Below, one piece after another: positions 1 through 8,211 of a DNA stretch of 64,000 nucleotides. Position numbers and translations under genes: made by a program. The notes under the pieces were generated by a model that was given only the letters and a program-made list of their open reading frames with translations, was not told the DNA's origin and made no database searches. Every line of letters starts with the position of its first letter. Within the stretch, counting starts at the first letter, position 1. Source of the DNA: an uncultured Gammaproteobacteria bacterium (GTDB taxonomy: Bacteria > Pseudomonadota > Gammaproteobacteria > Pseudomonadales > Pseudohongiellaceae); assembly GCA_913060695.1 (NCBI GenBank), contig CAJXUA010000010.1, positions 47,732 through 111,731 on the forward strand. Direction: 5' to 3'.

Positions 1-1000
1 GCAACGCGTCCCGATAATCAAAACAGGCCTGTGCCACGCTGCGCTCGTTCAACAGCAGTGCTGAGCGCGAGTCACCCTCTAGCGAACTGCTTAGCACCGT
101 ATCGAAGCCTGGCAAACACTGCATATAGTCGGAAACTAAAATAGGGCAATTGCCTTGTGGATCGATGACTGCGAGCTGTTCCAAAATCTTATGGAAGAAG
201 GGCAGCAATCGACTATGCAAAGCGCTGCGCGGCAGACTCGCTTGATGCACGGTGTTGTTCTGAGTCAGCCTAACTTGCAAGCTGCTGCGATTCTCCTGCA
301 GGTTAGCATCGTCAGTTGAATCCTCGATGCCCTCCTCACTTAACCACTGCGGTAAATTATCCAAGAGCATCTGCTCTGAAGCTGCGTTGTGCTGTGGGTT
401 GAAACGACACTGCTGGATGAACGCACTCGTGAACAGATGCATCAGGTTATCGCTAATATTCATCCAACCTGCACCCGGCACCAGTACTACGCTTTCGCGT
501 TTAAACTCTGAGCCCACACGCTGCATCTTCGATAGCACCACTTGGTGTAGTTGCAGGTCGATGTGAATCACTGACTCATGATGTGCGTGATCAATGCTCG
601 CCATAAGGGCTGCATCGACGAGCCCAACTGGGCGCATTGGACTTTGTTTTAATAGTCCTAGGAGTATGGCCATCTGCTCGCGACTAAAACTACCTGGGAC
701 CGCTAGCACGACCTCGCCTTCTAGCTCCGCGCTGCGGGCAATATCCTGTAGATGGGAGAAAGCGATATCCGCATTGTGGCGAAAATTCCCGACAGGCTTG
801 GAAAAAGGGTCAAGACTCAGCTTATGCCAAAACTGATTGTAGCTACTAAGAGGATTAACCTTACTGCGCTTGCGCGCGCTCTCACCGAACTCGATCTCTT
901 TCGCATTCACATAGGCATAACCTGGGCTACTTAAGAGTATGCCACTCGCGTCACTGAGACGTAGCCCAGCATCGTTGAATTCGAGAACGTGCAAGCTCAT
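1..1000 (-). CDS. Hsp70/actin-fold protein, degenerate (partial, runs off window)
   Basis: The reading frame opens at an ATG at 1000 that overlaps the end of the TolQ-like gene by 4 bases, and stays open to base 1, giving at least 333 residues with no stop. The N-terminus (LEFNDAGLRLSDASG), the FGESARKRSKVNP stretch, AVPGSFSREQ and GLVDAALMAS follow the layout of the Hsp70/actin ATPase fold. The two phosphate-binding loops are poor: the usual DxGTT is replaced by EFNDAG, and the second DLGGGT-like loop by HIDLQLHQ. Nucleotide binding is therefore uncertain. It is probably cytoplasmic, as no signal or membrane segment is seen. The tight overlap suggests translational coupling to the proton channel. 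The C-terminus is outside the window. The fold is an inference from motifs, and the function is unknown. Confidence 0.7.
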   Translation of the reverse strand, partial: MSLHVLEFNDAGLRLSDASGILLSSPGYAYVNAKEIEFGESARKRSKVNPLSSYNQFWHKLSLDPFSKPVGNFRHNADIAFSHLQDIARSAELEGEVVLAVPGSFSREQMAILLGLLKQSPMRPVGLVDAALMASIDHAHHESVIHIDLQLHQVVLSKMQRVGSEFKRESVVLVPGAGWMNISDNLMHLFTSAFIQQCRFNPQHNAASEQMLLDNLPQWLSEEGIEDSTDDANLQENRSSLQVRLTQNNTVHQASLPRSALHSRLLPFFHKILEQLAVIDPQGNCPILVSDYMQCLPGFDTVLSSSLEGDSRSALLLNERSVAQACFDYRDAL

Positions 1001-1812
1001 TCCAGCGCATCCTTCTCTGGGACTTGTAGGTAGCGCAGCAGGTGCTCATCGCAATAAGCCTGCGTGTCCAATACTAAGCGGTCTTGCAATAACAACAATT
1101 GATGCAACAAGAACATTAAGAGAATACTGGTAACAAGCGCCACGAAGGTCGAGTTGAAGGCGACACCTAGGCTCACTGTGACGCCGAGAATATCGCCACT
1201 CACGGCTTGGTGTGCTTGGCTAAGTGCAGCACCGATACCACGCACAGTGCCGATGAAGCCAATCGAGGGAATCGCCCAAGCGATGTAGCGCACGATGCTC
1301 AACTCACTGTCGAGCCGATCCGACTCACCGTTGCAGATATCCTTGATGGTATCGGAGGCATCCTGAATGCTGCGGGTGCTGCCGAAACGGTGCAGCCCGG
1401 CCAGTAAGGCGCGCGGTAGAAGATAGTATCTCTCGTTGTCGGGTAGGGCTTGCACCGGCCTCGCGAAATGCCGAGCATCATCAGGCAGAATACTAATGCC
1501 GTCGGACACCTGCAGCAACTCGCGGTCCAGTAGTCTACGCTCTTGTAGAGTGCGCCGCGTCTTCATGCCGATCAGCGTCAGTGCCCATAACATCAGAATA
1601 ATACAGGTCTCTTGTTCTATATCTCGCAGAATAATGTACATAGAGCGCTCGGCGACATAGCTCTCATCCACCTCCTGCAACGCCGTTTGTTGCTGCTGAA
1701 TGAAATCGGCATTCGGCCTAATGACGGCGACGTAGGTCGCGTGCACTAGAATCACGACTACGATCAAGGCAAAAATCTGATAAATGACTTCGGTGAGGTA
1801 GTTCTGCTTCAT
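997..1812 (-). CDS. MotA/TolQ/ExbB-family proton channel protein
   Basis: This 271-residue inner-membrane protein has a first membrane span near residues 10-30, a second near 70-88, and two C-terminal spans near 170-190 and 207-235. The C-terminal part carries the family signature: IPSIGFIGTVRGIGAAL followed by VTVSLGVAFNSTFVALVTS. Family members use proton flow to drive TolA/TonB-type transducers or flagellar and gliding motors. The insert between spans 2 and 3 (about residues 90-165) is cytoplasmic. No TolR/ExbD partner is next to it in this window; one might lie beyond base 1. It sits 43 bases after the short secreted protein and overlaps the Hsp70-like gene, so it belongs to the 1-9708 cluster. 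The family call is firm, the driven process unknown. Confidence 0.88.
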   Translation of the reverse strand: MKQNYLTEVIYQIFALIVVVILVHATYVAVIRPNADFIQQQQTALQEVDESYVAERSMYIILRDIEQETCIILMLWALTLIGMKTRRTLQERRLLDRELLQVSDGISILPDDARHFARPVQALPDNERYYLLPRALLAGLHRFGSTRSIQDASDTIKDICNGESDRLDSELSIVRYIAWAIPSIGFIGTVRGIGAALSQAHQAVSGDILGVTVSLGVAFNSTFVALVTSILLMFLLHQLLLLQDRLVLDTQAYCDEHLLRYLQVPEKDALE

Positions 1813-1855
1813 TCATTGGCCCTTATTTTTTTCTAAATAGGTGTACGCGGCACGT

Positions 1856-2143
1856 TCAAATATCAACTGGAAACGATGCCCCTAAATCTTGCGACAATTG
1901 CTCGGTAGGGATAAAGCGACCTGTTGAGTCTTCCTCTTCTGCCTCGACTTGCGCAACATCTTGGCTTGAAGAGTCCTGTTGCGCCTGCGCAGCGTCTGCG
2001 AGTTCCTCTTGCTCTGCACCGGAATCGGCCTCGTTGACGGCGCCTTGCCCCTGGGCAGCGTCGTTGGTCGACTGCGCGATGGCTAATGTGCTGAAGATCG
2101 AAAGCATAAGTGTTGCACAGAGTGCAGTTAGTAGTTTGTTCAT
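1856..2143 (-). CDS. short exported acidic protein
   Basis: The chosen ATG at 2143 lies 4 bases after the stop of the PEGA/FGE-like gene, with GAGGAA upstream inside that gene's end. The longer frame to 2212 would overlap it. The 95-residue product starts with a clear signal peptide (MNKLLTALCATLMLSIFSTLAIA, cleaved before QST). The mature part is rich in Ala, Gln, Glu and Asp, with no Cys, and ends in a more ordinary tail, GRFIPTEQLSQDLGASFPVDI. That layout, a disordered acidic linker then a short tail that looks ordered, suggests a periplasmic tether or docking peptide; this is inference. I do not recognise a family. Its place between the FGE-like protein and the TolQ-like channel ties it to the same machine. 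Confidence 0.75.
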   Translation of the reverse strand: MNKLLTALCATLMLSIFSTLAIAQSTNDAAQGQGAVNEADSGAEQEELADAAQAQQDSSSQDVAQVEAEEEDSTGRFIPTEQLSQDLGASFPVDI

Positions 2144-2147
2144 CGTG

Positions 2148-4265
2148 TTATTCCTCGAGGTAACGCGCAATGCGGAAGCCGAGATCGTTGCGAGCGGTAT
2201 CACCGAAGTCACGATAAGAGAGTCGCAGCTCCGTTATTCCGCTATGGGCCCAACTAGAGCCCTTAATGGTGTGATAGGCACCCGACTCAGTTCCCATAGG
2301 ATCTATCTCTACCGAAGTGCCAAGTGTAATCATTGTGCCGTAATAGTCATGCACCCACTCCGAAACATTGCCCGCCATGTCGTACATGCCATGACTGTTC
2401 ACGGGGAACTGGCCCACTGGAGCCGTTCCCATAAAGGTGTCGTCGTATCCTGAAATAAACGCCCCCATGAAGCCACGCACAGAGTTGTCAGCGAAATTAC
2501 CGGCGCCTGCAGGAGGTGGCATCTGCTCGCCCCATGGATAACGCAAAGTATTGCCATTGCCGTCGGTGCGCGCAGCCCACTCCCATTCCGCCTCGGTCGG
2601 CATGCGGTAACCCGTGGACTCGGGGTTAAAGCCCACCACCTCGTCACCTTCAAACTCATAGAACAGTGGCAGCCCTTCCTGTGCACTCAACCAATTGCTG
2701 TACAGCGCCGCATCGGTCCAGGTCACTTGAATGACCGGCTGATTATCTAGATCTAAGGTCCGTCCCTGTAGAACGCCGGAGGAGTGATCGGGACGGAAGC
2801 GCTTGAATTGGGCGTTAGTAACTTCATTTGCAGAGAGGTAGAAGGGACGCTCTAAACGCACTTCTCGCAGATCTTCGTTTGCACGACGTCCAGGTTCACG
2901 TCGCGAGGCGCCCATAGTGAACTGGCCAGGATAAAGTAACGTGAGGGACTGACCCGCCACCGTCGTGATCACAGGCTGTATCGCCTCTAAGCGCGCCGCT
3001 TCTAATGACTGCAGATCGATACGAAGCTCCTGCTCCAAGCCTGGCCTCGAGGTGAAGCTGCCGGTATAGGGCACGTAGCCCTCTTGCCGAATCTCGATGA
3101 TTTGGCTAGCCGCTATCAATTCCAGGGTTTGGTTAGCAACACCCTTGAACTCGCCGTCGACATAGAGCTGTGCATCACTGGGAGAGGCGATGATCCTCAC
3201 CGTGGACGTAATCGGAACCAGCGGCACCGTAATATCCTGCTCCTCGTTCGGGCGTGTCTCGATGCTACGACTAGCCGCGTTATAGCCACTACGGAATAAG
3301 CTTAGCTCGTGGGCACGCCCTGGGGGCAATGCCACCTCGACAGGAGTCTGCCCGCGAAACTCTCCATTAATGGTGACATTGGCGCCACTGGGCTGCGAGC
3401 GAATGAACACAAGTCCGTCTGCTCGCTCTAGGACTACCGATGGGATCTGCATGTCGCGCCCGGCCACTACAAGAAGATCATCCTGCCATGCCTTATGGGA
3501 GGCAAGCTTCAAGGTTAGTTCGTGCTCACCTTCAAGCACTTCTGCAGTATAAGGGGTTAGCCCTAGCACCTGCCCATCGACTATAATTTCAGCGCCCGGT
3601 GGCGTGCTATTAAAGCTAATCTGCGCCCATGCTGGCGCAAGGTTGACCTCGAACTCGCTTTCGACTTGTCGGCCCGCAACGCTAATGTTCTGGGAGCTGG
3701 GTTGATAGCGGTCGGCCGATACGTTGAGCACGTACTCACCCGGTTCTATCTCGATATCCCTCAGTGGTGTGCGCCCGAGCGCGACATCGCCCAAGCTCAC
3801 CATGGCACCGCTCAACTCGCCCGCAGCACCCGTGATGGAGAAGCTCACTATGCCGGGCAATTCCTGCAATTCGATGGGAAAGTCCTGAGCCTGGACGTCA
3901 GTGACCAACAGAGAGCGGGCGTCGTCATAGTACCCTTCTTGACTGACGCGAATTTCGAACTCGCCGGGACGCATAAGATAGCGCTGGCCCAGCCGAACGT
4001 GAAACCCTGAGAGCACCTCGATAGTGGCGCTAATCGGACTCGCTTGGATTGACACCGACTTGGCTGTTAGGACGAACCAGCCAGACATGCCTGCTACTAG
4101 CAAGAAGGCCGCGATTAGGAAGTGCGGCCAGCGCGGTTTAAACCCTGCCCTTTTCTGCTGCGCGTCTGGGGGCGAGAAATCGATAGGAATTATCGGGTCG
4201 AACTGTGTGCTGGCGGAGATAGTCTCGCCATGTTCCGGGGTATTCTCTGACTTTTTTTCCTGCAT
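2148..4265 (-). CDS. membrane-anchored PEGA-repeat protein with SUMF1/FGE-like domain
   Basis: The product has 705 residues. A cytoplasmic N-terminus of about 47 residues is followed by one membrane span (48-67). The periplasmic part has at least three PEGA-type beta repeats between about 210 and 420 (cores such as PPGAEIIVDGQVLGLTPY, PSGANVTINGEFRGQTP and PSDAQLYVDGEFKG), then a formylglycine-generating-enzyme-like (SUMF1) domain from about 430 to the end. Hallmarks of that domain are FTMGASRREPG, EVTNAQF, YRMPTEAEWEWAA, YPWG, DMAGNVSEWV, KGSSW and GFRIAR. The two catalytic cysteines of true FGE are not visible, so it is more likely a binding or structural version of the fold than a sulfatase-maturing enzyme. 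Only 4 bases separate it from the TPR gene upstream and from the short exported protein downstream. Confidence 0.88.
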   Translation of the reverse strand: MQEKKSENTPEHGETISASTQFDPIIPIDFSPPDAQQKRAGFKPRWPHFLIAAFLLVAGMSGWFVLTAKSVSIQASPISATIEVLSGFHVRLGQRYLMRPGEFEIRVSQEGYYDDARSLLVTDVQAQDFPIELQELPGIVSFSITGAAGELSGAMVSLGDVALGRTPLRDIEIEPGEYVLNVSADRYQPSSQNISVAGRQVESEFEVNLAPAWAQISFNSTPPGAEIIVDGQVLGLTPYTAEVLEGEHELTLKLASHKAWQDDLLVVAGRDMQIPSVVLERADGLVFIRSQPSGANVTINGEFRGQTPVEVALPPGRAHELSLFRSGYNAASRSIETRPNEEQDITVPLVPITSTVRIIASPSDAQLYVDGEFKGVANQTLELIAASQIIEIRQEGYVPYTGSFTSRPGLEQELRIDLQSLEAARLEAIQPVITTVAGQSLTLLYPGQFTMGASRREPGRRANEDLREVRLERPFYLSANEVTNAQFKRFRPDHSSGVLQGRTLDLDNQPVIQVTWTDAALYSNWLSAQEGLPLFYEFEGDEVVGFNPESTGYRMPTEAEWEWAARTDGNGNTLRYPWGEQMPPPAGAGNFADNSVRGFMGAFISGYDDTFMGTAPVGQFPVNSHGMYDMAGNVSEWVHDYYGTMITLGTSVEIDPMGTESGAYHTIKGSSWAHSGITELRLSYRDFGDTARNDLGFRIARYLEE

Positions 4266-4269
4266 GAGC

Positions 4270-5808
4270 TCAGCGCCTGTTCACTGCAATAATTTCGTCC
4301 GTACACGCGACCGTGACGGGAGCGCTGCTATTACCGAACCCTACTTCAAACTCTTCTCGCACGTCGCGATAACCAGGCCGCGTGCCTACAGCTACATACT
4401 TGCCCGGCTTAAGACTAAGCACCTGCTGAGTGAATTTGCCGAGCTCCCCGACTTGATAGAGCGTTACGATAGTTTGGTTATCAGAGACTAATTGCACCTG
4501 CACTGGCACCTGTGCCTTGTCCAGCAACGCTTCCAGCTCATTCAATTGCTCTTCGAGTCGCGCACCCTCTACACCTAGATTGCGGCCGGTGTAATAGACC
4601 TGCACGACCTGCTCATACACTGCGGTATCCGCTAATCGCTCGGGTTGCTCAATCGCACTGCTCAAGAGGCTGTCCAATTGCGCACGTTTCTGCGCGTAGT
4701 CTTTACCTTCGATGGCGAAGACGAGATTGCCGTCGATGCTTAGCGCTTGCTCATATTCATTGACCGCTGCGACCCATTGTTCCTGTGCCTCATAGCGCTC
4801 TGCGGCACCGCGATGCAGATTGATCTGCGTGACTGCCAGTTGATCCTTAGTTTGGGTAATGGCCTCTTGCGCCTGCGTAGAATTAGGGCGCATCGCCAAA
4901 GCGCGTTCGAAGGCGGCAATCGCGGACTCGGACTCGCCTGCTTGCAAAGCACTGAAGCCTTCCGACATTACGCGCGTGAAGGCATTGTCAGCAATTTGTG
5001 TGCGGATACTACTCACCACTGAGCGTGCCTGTTCATGTGCGCCATCGAGCGCTACCGCACGCTGTGCACTTGCCAGAGCCTCATCGAGACGGTTCGCGTC
5101 TCTTAAGTCTTCGGTCTCGCTCAGCAGGCGCTCCACCTCTTCCAAGTTTCCTGCACGGCGCAGGCCGGTGCGCGCGCCAGCATCCTCAGGCTCTAGTATA
5201 AGCGCCAAAGTAAATCGTTCTGTTGCGAGCTCAGCGTCGCCATCGACTAGCGCTTGTTGCCCTTGTGCAAGCGCAGTTGCAAAAACCTCCGGTGCCATTG
5301 CCTGAAGCTGCTCGAGTGAGCGATCGGCATTCTCATACTGCGCTGTCGCCTCAAGGAAGGCTTGGCCGCGATAGGATTCGTCGCCTAGCTTTGCGTACTC
5401 CAAAGCCTCGGCATATTCCTGCTCTGCCCACGCTGCAACTTCCAACTCTTCTAGCGCCGCCTGTCGCTCCAGCAAGCTTGACAACACGGCTTGTGCATCT
5501 TGGCGTTGCTTCGCACGTTGTGCCTCTTCGAAAGGGGAGATTGCAGCTGTTGTAGGAAGTCTTCCCGAATTTGGGGTATTGGTTTCGATAATTTCTGTGC
5601 GAGGAGTAAAGGGTAATTCGTAGTCCTCGACAACGCCGGGGAGCACGAAAATCACCGCGAGGGCAATGAGGCCTAAAACCCCAAGCATGAGCCATACCAC
5701 CGGTGAAGGACCGGTGCGGGCCGCTACCGCATTATTACTAGGATTAGTTTGCGATGACCAAGACTCTAATGGAGACTGGTCCTTTCGTTTCAATTCGTTC
5801 TCGTCCAT
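4270..5808 (-). CDS. single-pass membrane TPR protein
   Basis: The start is taken at the ATG at 5808 (MDENELKRKD), preceded by GAGGTAGGAG. The frame extends to a TTG at 5874 but without support. The 512-residue product has one membrane span at about residues 36-56, preceded by a polar cytoplasmic tail. The periplasmic region is alanine- and glutamate-rich helical repeat of TPR type, for example ALILEPEDAGARTGLRRAGN and AFERALAMRPNSTQAQEA. A C-terminal beta region around LSLKPGKYVAVGTRPGYRDV resembles a PEGA unit, echoing the next gene. Its stop lies 4 bases before that gene's ATG. It probably scaffolds other envelope parts of this cluster; that role is inferred from the domain type. Confidence 0.82.
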   Translation of the reverse strand: MDENELKRKDQSPLESWSSQTNPSNNAVAARTGPSPVVWLMLGVLGLIALAVIFVLPGVVEDYELPFTPRTEIIETNTPNSGRLPTTAAISPFEEAQRAKQRQDAQAVLSSLLERQAALEELEVAAWAEQEYAEALEYAKLGDESYRGQAFLEATAQYENADRSLEQLQAMAPEVFATALAQGQQALVDGDAELATERFTLALILEPEDAGARTGLRRAGNLEEVERLLSETEDLRDANRLDEALASAQRAVALDGAHEQARSVVSSIRTQIADNAFTRVMSEGFSALQAGESESAIAAFERALAMRPNSTQAQEAITQTKDQLAVTQINLHRGAAERYEAQEQWVAAVNEYEQALSIDGNLVFAIEGKDYAQKRAQLDSLLSSAIEQPERLADTAVYEQVVQVYYTGRNLGVEGARLEEQLNELEALLDKAQVPVQVQLVSDNQTIVTLYQVGELGKFTQQVLSLKPGKYVAVGTRPGYRDVREEFEVGFGNSSAPVTVACTDEIIAVNRR

Positions 5809-5874
5809 AACTCCTACCTCAGCATCGAAGGTTTCTACTAAAGGGCCGCGCGAGCTTGCCCCCCCTACCCTCAA

Positions 5875-7056
5875 TCAGATGCCGCCAGTTTCTTCCTCAT
5901 ACAATTCGACGAGAATCTCACGCCATTGGCTGTATTGCTCCTCAACCGTTCCCGTAAGCATAACGGTACGGTCGTCAAGGTCGATCATTTTGGGTGCAAC
6001 TTCGGATTCTAGCGATTCGCCAAGTTCCTGAAGGGCCGCGATGTGGATCTCGGCTTCAGCGCGCTTATCAAAACCACTCTTTATCATATAGGCACCGGCG
6101 CCTACCCCAACCAGACTGCCTGCACGCACTGCGCCATTGTTACTGGTCGCTGCAGCGATGCCACCAACGATAGCCATAGTACCCGCTAACATGCGGCGAC
6201 GCGCTGAGGCTTCGAGTTGGTCCAACTCCATAGTGGCCTCATAGCTTTGCTCACGCCACGAGTCGTAGGGCACCCGCATCTGGCGAGCGTAGTTGGCGTA
6301 GTACTCCTGCACGGTATCCACGAACAGATTATCGCGCTGCCGTATCTCGCGTATACGCGTTAGAGAAGGGTCATTATCCGCAGGTAATCTTACAATCTCG
6401 GTGATACCTCGATTATTGACGCGTAAATATTCATTGAATATCTCTGGGGCAAAATTTCGCGCGAACTGCAGCTCGGAGATTGCACGGATACGCGCAATTC
6501 TCTGATCGGACAGATTGGCCTTACGCCATGCCAACAAATCGTTCGCAATATTGTTGTAGATGACCTGGAATGGGTCGTTGGCTTGTCGCTGTGTCGCCTC
6601 ATAGCTGAACTTGCTGATGTGCTCCTCGTACTCTTTTGTGTACCAGAGCAAACCAGTTGAGTCGCGCACCGTGACCTTGATGATCATGCCTTCGCCGTCA
6701 GACTGCAGTATCTGCCCATGCAAGTAGACATCCATCGTGCTGGTCTCGTTTGGCAGCACCCGCACCACTCCCCAATTGCCCGATCGCTGCAGAGTCTCGG
6801 CGAGCATAAAGGGCGCATACCGCGCCTCAGCGTTACGGATCTCTGGACTTACACGCTCCTCTTCTTTGCGGCCGATCTCATCGATACCCGGATCGAATAC
6901 AGTGACGCCCAAGTCCATCAAGAGATCTTCGGAGATTGGCGTTGTATCTTGCACGATCTGCACATACTCAGTCGACTTAACGGAAGTTGTCGCGCAGGCC
7001 AGCATGGTGATACTCAGCCCTGAAACTAGCGCTATTTTCACTGCTTTAAGAAACAT
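5875..7056 (-). CDS. lipoprotein of unknown function (cluster component)
   Basis: The 393-residue product begins with a lipoprotein signal (lipobox LAC with Cys21). The rest contains a mixed alpha/beta region (VYLHGQILQSDGEGMIIKVTVRDSTGLLWYT) that looks like the peptidoglycan- or LPS-transport-associated type of lipoprotein fold. A helical middle follows, then a glycine-rich hydrophobic stretch at about residues 285-325 (GTMAIVGGIAAATS, GSLVGVGAGAYMI) that could insert in a membrane, and a C-terminal acidic helix. I do not recognise a named family. The stop of the serine-rich lipoprotein is 2 bases upstream of this ATG, so the two are very likely co-translated. Probable location: outer membrane, inner leaflet. 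Confidence 0.78.
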   Translation of the reverse strand: MFLKAVKIALVSGLSITMLACATTSVKSTEYVQIVQDTTPISEDLLMDLGVTVFDPGIDEIGRKEEERVSPEIRNAEARYAPFMLAETLQRSGNWGVVRVLPNETSTMDVYLHGQILQSDGEGMIIKVTVRDSTGLLWYTKEYEEHISKFSYEATQRQANDPFQVIYNNIANDLLAWRKANLSDQRIARIRAISELQFARNFAPEIFNEYLRVNNRGITEIVRLPADNDPSLTRIREIRQRDNLFVDTVQEYYANYARQMRVPYDSWREQSYEATMELDQLEASARRRMLAGTMAIVGGIAAATSNNGAVRAGSLVGVGAGAYMIKSGFDKRAEAEIHIAALQELGESLESEVAPKMIDLDDRTVMLTGTVEEQYSQWREILVELYEEETGGI

Positions 7057-7058
7057 AA

Positions 7059-8096
7059 TTAATTGCCTGTACCTGTATATTTGCGATATTCATCCCAAAG
7101 CGCCTCGCGCAGCTCTGGGTCCGGCTCACGCATAGCGGCTTCGCGTAACTGACGGGCAACAATGTCGTCGTCTCGGCCGCTAGGGATGTCCTCAGGTGGT
7201 GGAAATGTTTGTTCTTCTTGTCTGGATGAAGCCCCGCCGCCTACGCCAGGAGAGCCTTGCTGCGCTCCAGCTGGGCCGTTGGCACGGCTAGAAATAATAA
7301 TTGGCTGCCCGCCGTTGCCGCTGCCCGAAGACGCGCCACCGCCGGAATCACCAGGAATCTCTGTATTACGCGCCGCATTCGCTTGAGCCTGAGCTCGTGC
7401 GCGTTCGGCCAGAATTACGCCATCGAAATCTTCATATCCCCGCGTCAGGGCGCCATTGAGAACAGCCGTACGTTCGGCTGTAGTTTGCGGGCCCGTGCCG
7501 CCATCGCCTAGACCTCCAGGGAGATTATCGAGACTGTAATTACCCGATCCGGATGCGCCTCCGGCTTGGCTGCTGCCAGCTTGTGCTGTGCCGGTACTTG
7601 AGCTGCGCGTGCCACTGCCCTGTGCGGCACTGGTGCCACTCGTGCCAGCATCTTGTCCAGTGCCGCTGGCAGAGGCTCCGCTTGCTGACTGCGACCCTGC
7701 GGAGCTGCTTTGTGTCTGACCGCTCTGAGTGCCGCTCGCGCTATCTCGGCCAGCCTGCGGCGCCGGGGCGCTAGGGGACGATGACGATCTAGAACCACTC
7801 GAAGCAGACGTCGTAGAGCTACTATCCCCACTGCTCGAACTAGAGGAGCTCGACGAAGATCTAGGCGAGGAACTAGAAGAGGACGAGCTAGAAGGATTAG
7901 ATGGGCTCGGAGATGAGGGTGAGCTCGAAGATGAACTAGGACTAGAAGGCGAACTAGAACTCGAAGATGATGTAGAGCTAGACGGCATCGAGGGCATAGA
8001 GCTCTGCGAAGATTGTTGGCTAGTAGACTCACAGGCTGCCAAAAGCAAAGATGCCGCACCTATCAGGAGCATATTTGTGACTGGTGACTTTTTCAT
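7059..8096 (-). CDS. serine-rich lipoprotein
   Basis: The 345-residue product has a lipoprotein signal peptide with lipobox LAAC (Cys22). Residues of about 25-120 are almost entirely Ser with scattered Pro and Thr. About 120-270 is rich in Gly, Ala, Ser and Gln. The last 50 residues, from about EQTFPPPEDIPSGRDDD, are charged and look folded, with the motif AMREPDPELREALWDEYRKY. It is probably an outer-membrane-anchored protein with a long flexible linker across the periplasm or at the surface. The serine tract uses TCN and AGY codons freely mixed, so it is kept at the protein level and is not a young simple repeat. No family recognised. Confidence 0.75.
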   Translation of the reverse strand: MKKSPVTNMLLIGAASLLLAACESTSQQSSQSSMPSMPSSSTSSSSSSSPSSPSSSSSSPSSPSPSNPSSSSSSSSSPRSSSSSSSSSSGDSSSTTSASSGSRSSSSPSAPAPQAGRDSASGTQSGQTQSSSAGSQSASGASASGTGQDAGTSGTSAAQGSGTRSSSTGTAQAGSSQAGGASGSGNYSLDNLPGGLGDGGTGPQTTAERTAVLNGALTRGYEDFDGVILAERARAQAQANAARNTEIPGDSGGGASSGSGNGGQPIIISSRANGPAGAQQGSPGVGGGASSRQEEQTFPPPEDIPSGRDDDIVARQLREAAMREPDPELREALWDEYRKYTGTGN

Positions 8097-8211
8097 TTTG
8101 GCTTCATCCTCTTACTTAAAATCGCACTATTTTGGTGCTAGGTCTTGCGTCGACCTCGATAAAGATGCGGTCGATTAGTATGTCTGTTAGACCGTAGAAT
8201 CGAAAGATTTA

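Noticed and set aside
327..1133. Several short plus-strand frames in the first kilobase
   Set aside because: They lie opposite the open Hsp70-like frame, which explains the coding signal of the region.
7729..8178. Long acidic plus-strand frame (rich in Glu, Leu, Asp)
   Set aside because: It is the antisense image of the serine tract in the lipoprotein gene; Ser codons read backwards give Glu/Leu/Asp-type codons. No ribosome site or family likeness.
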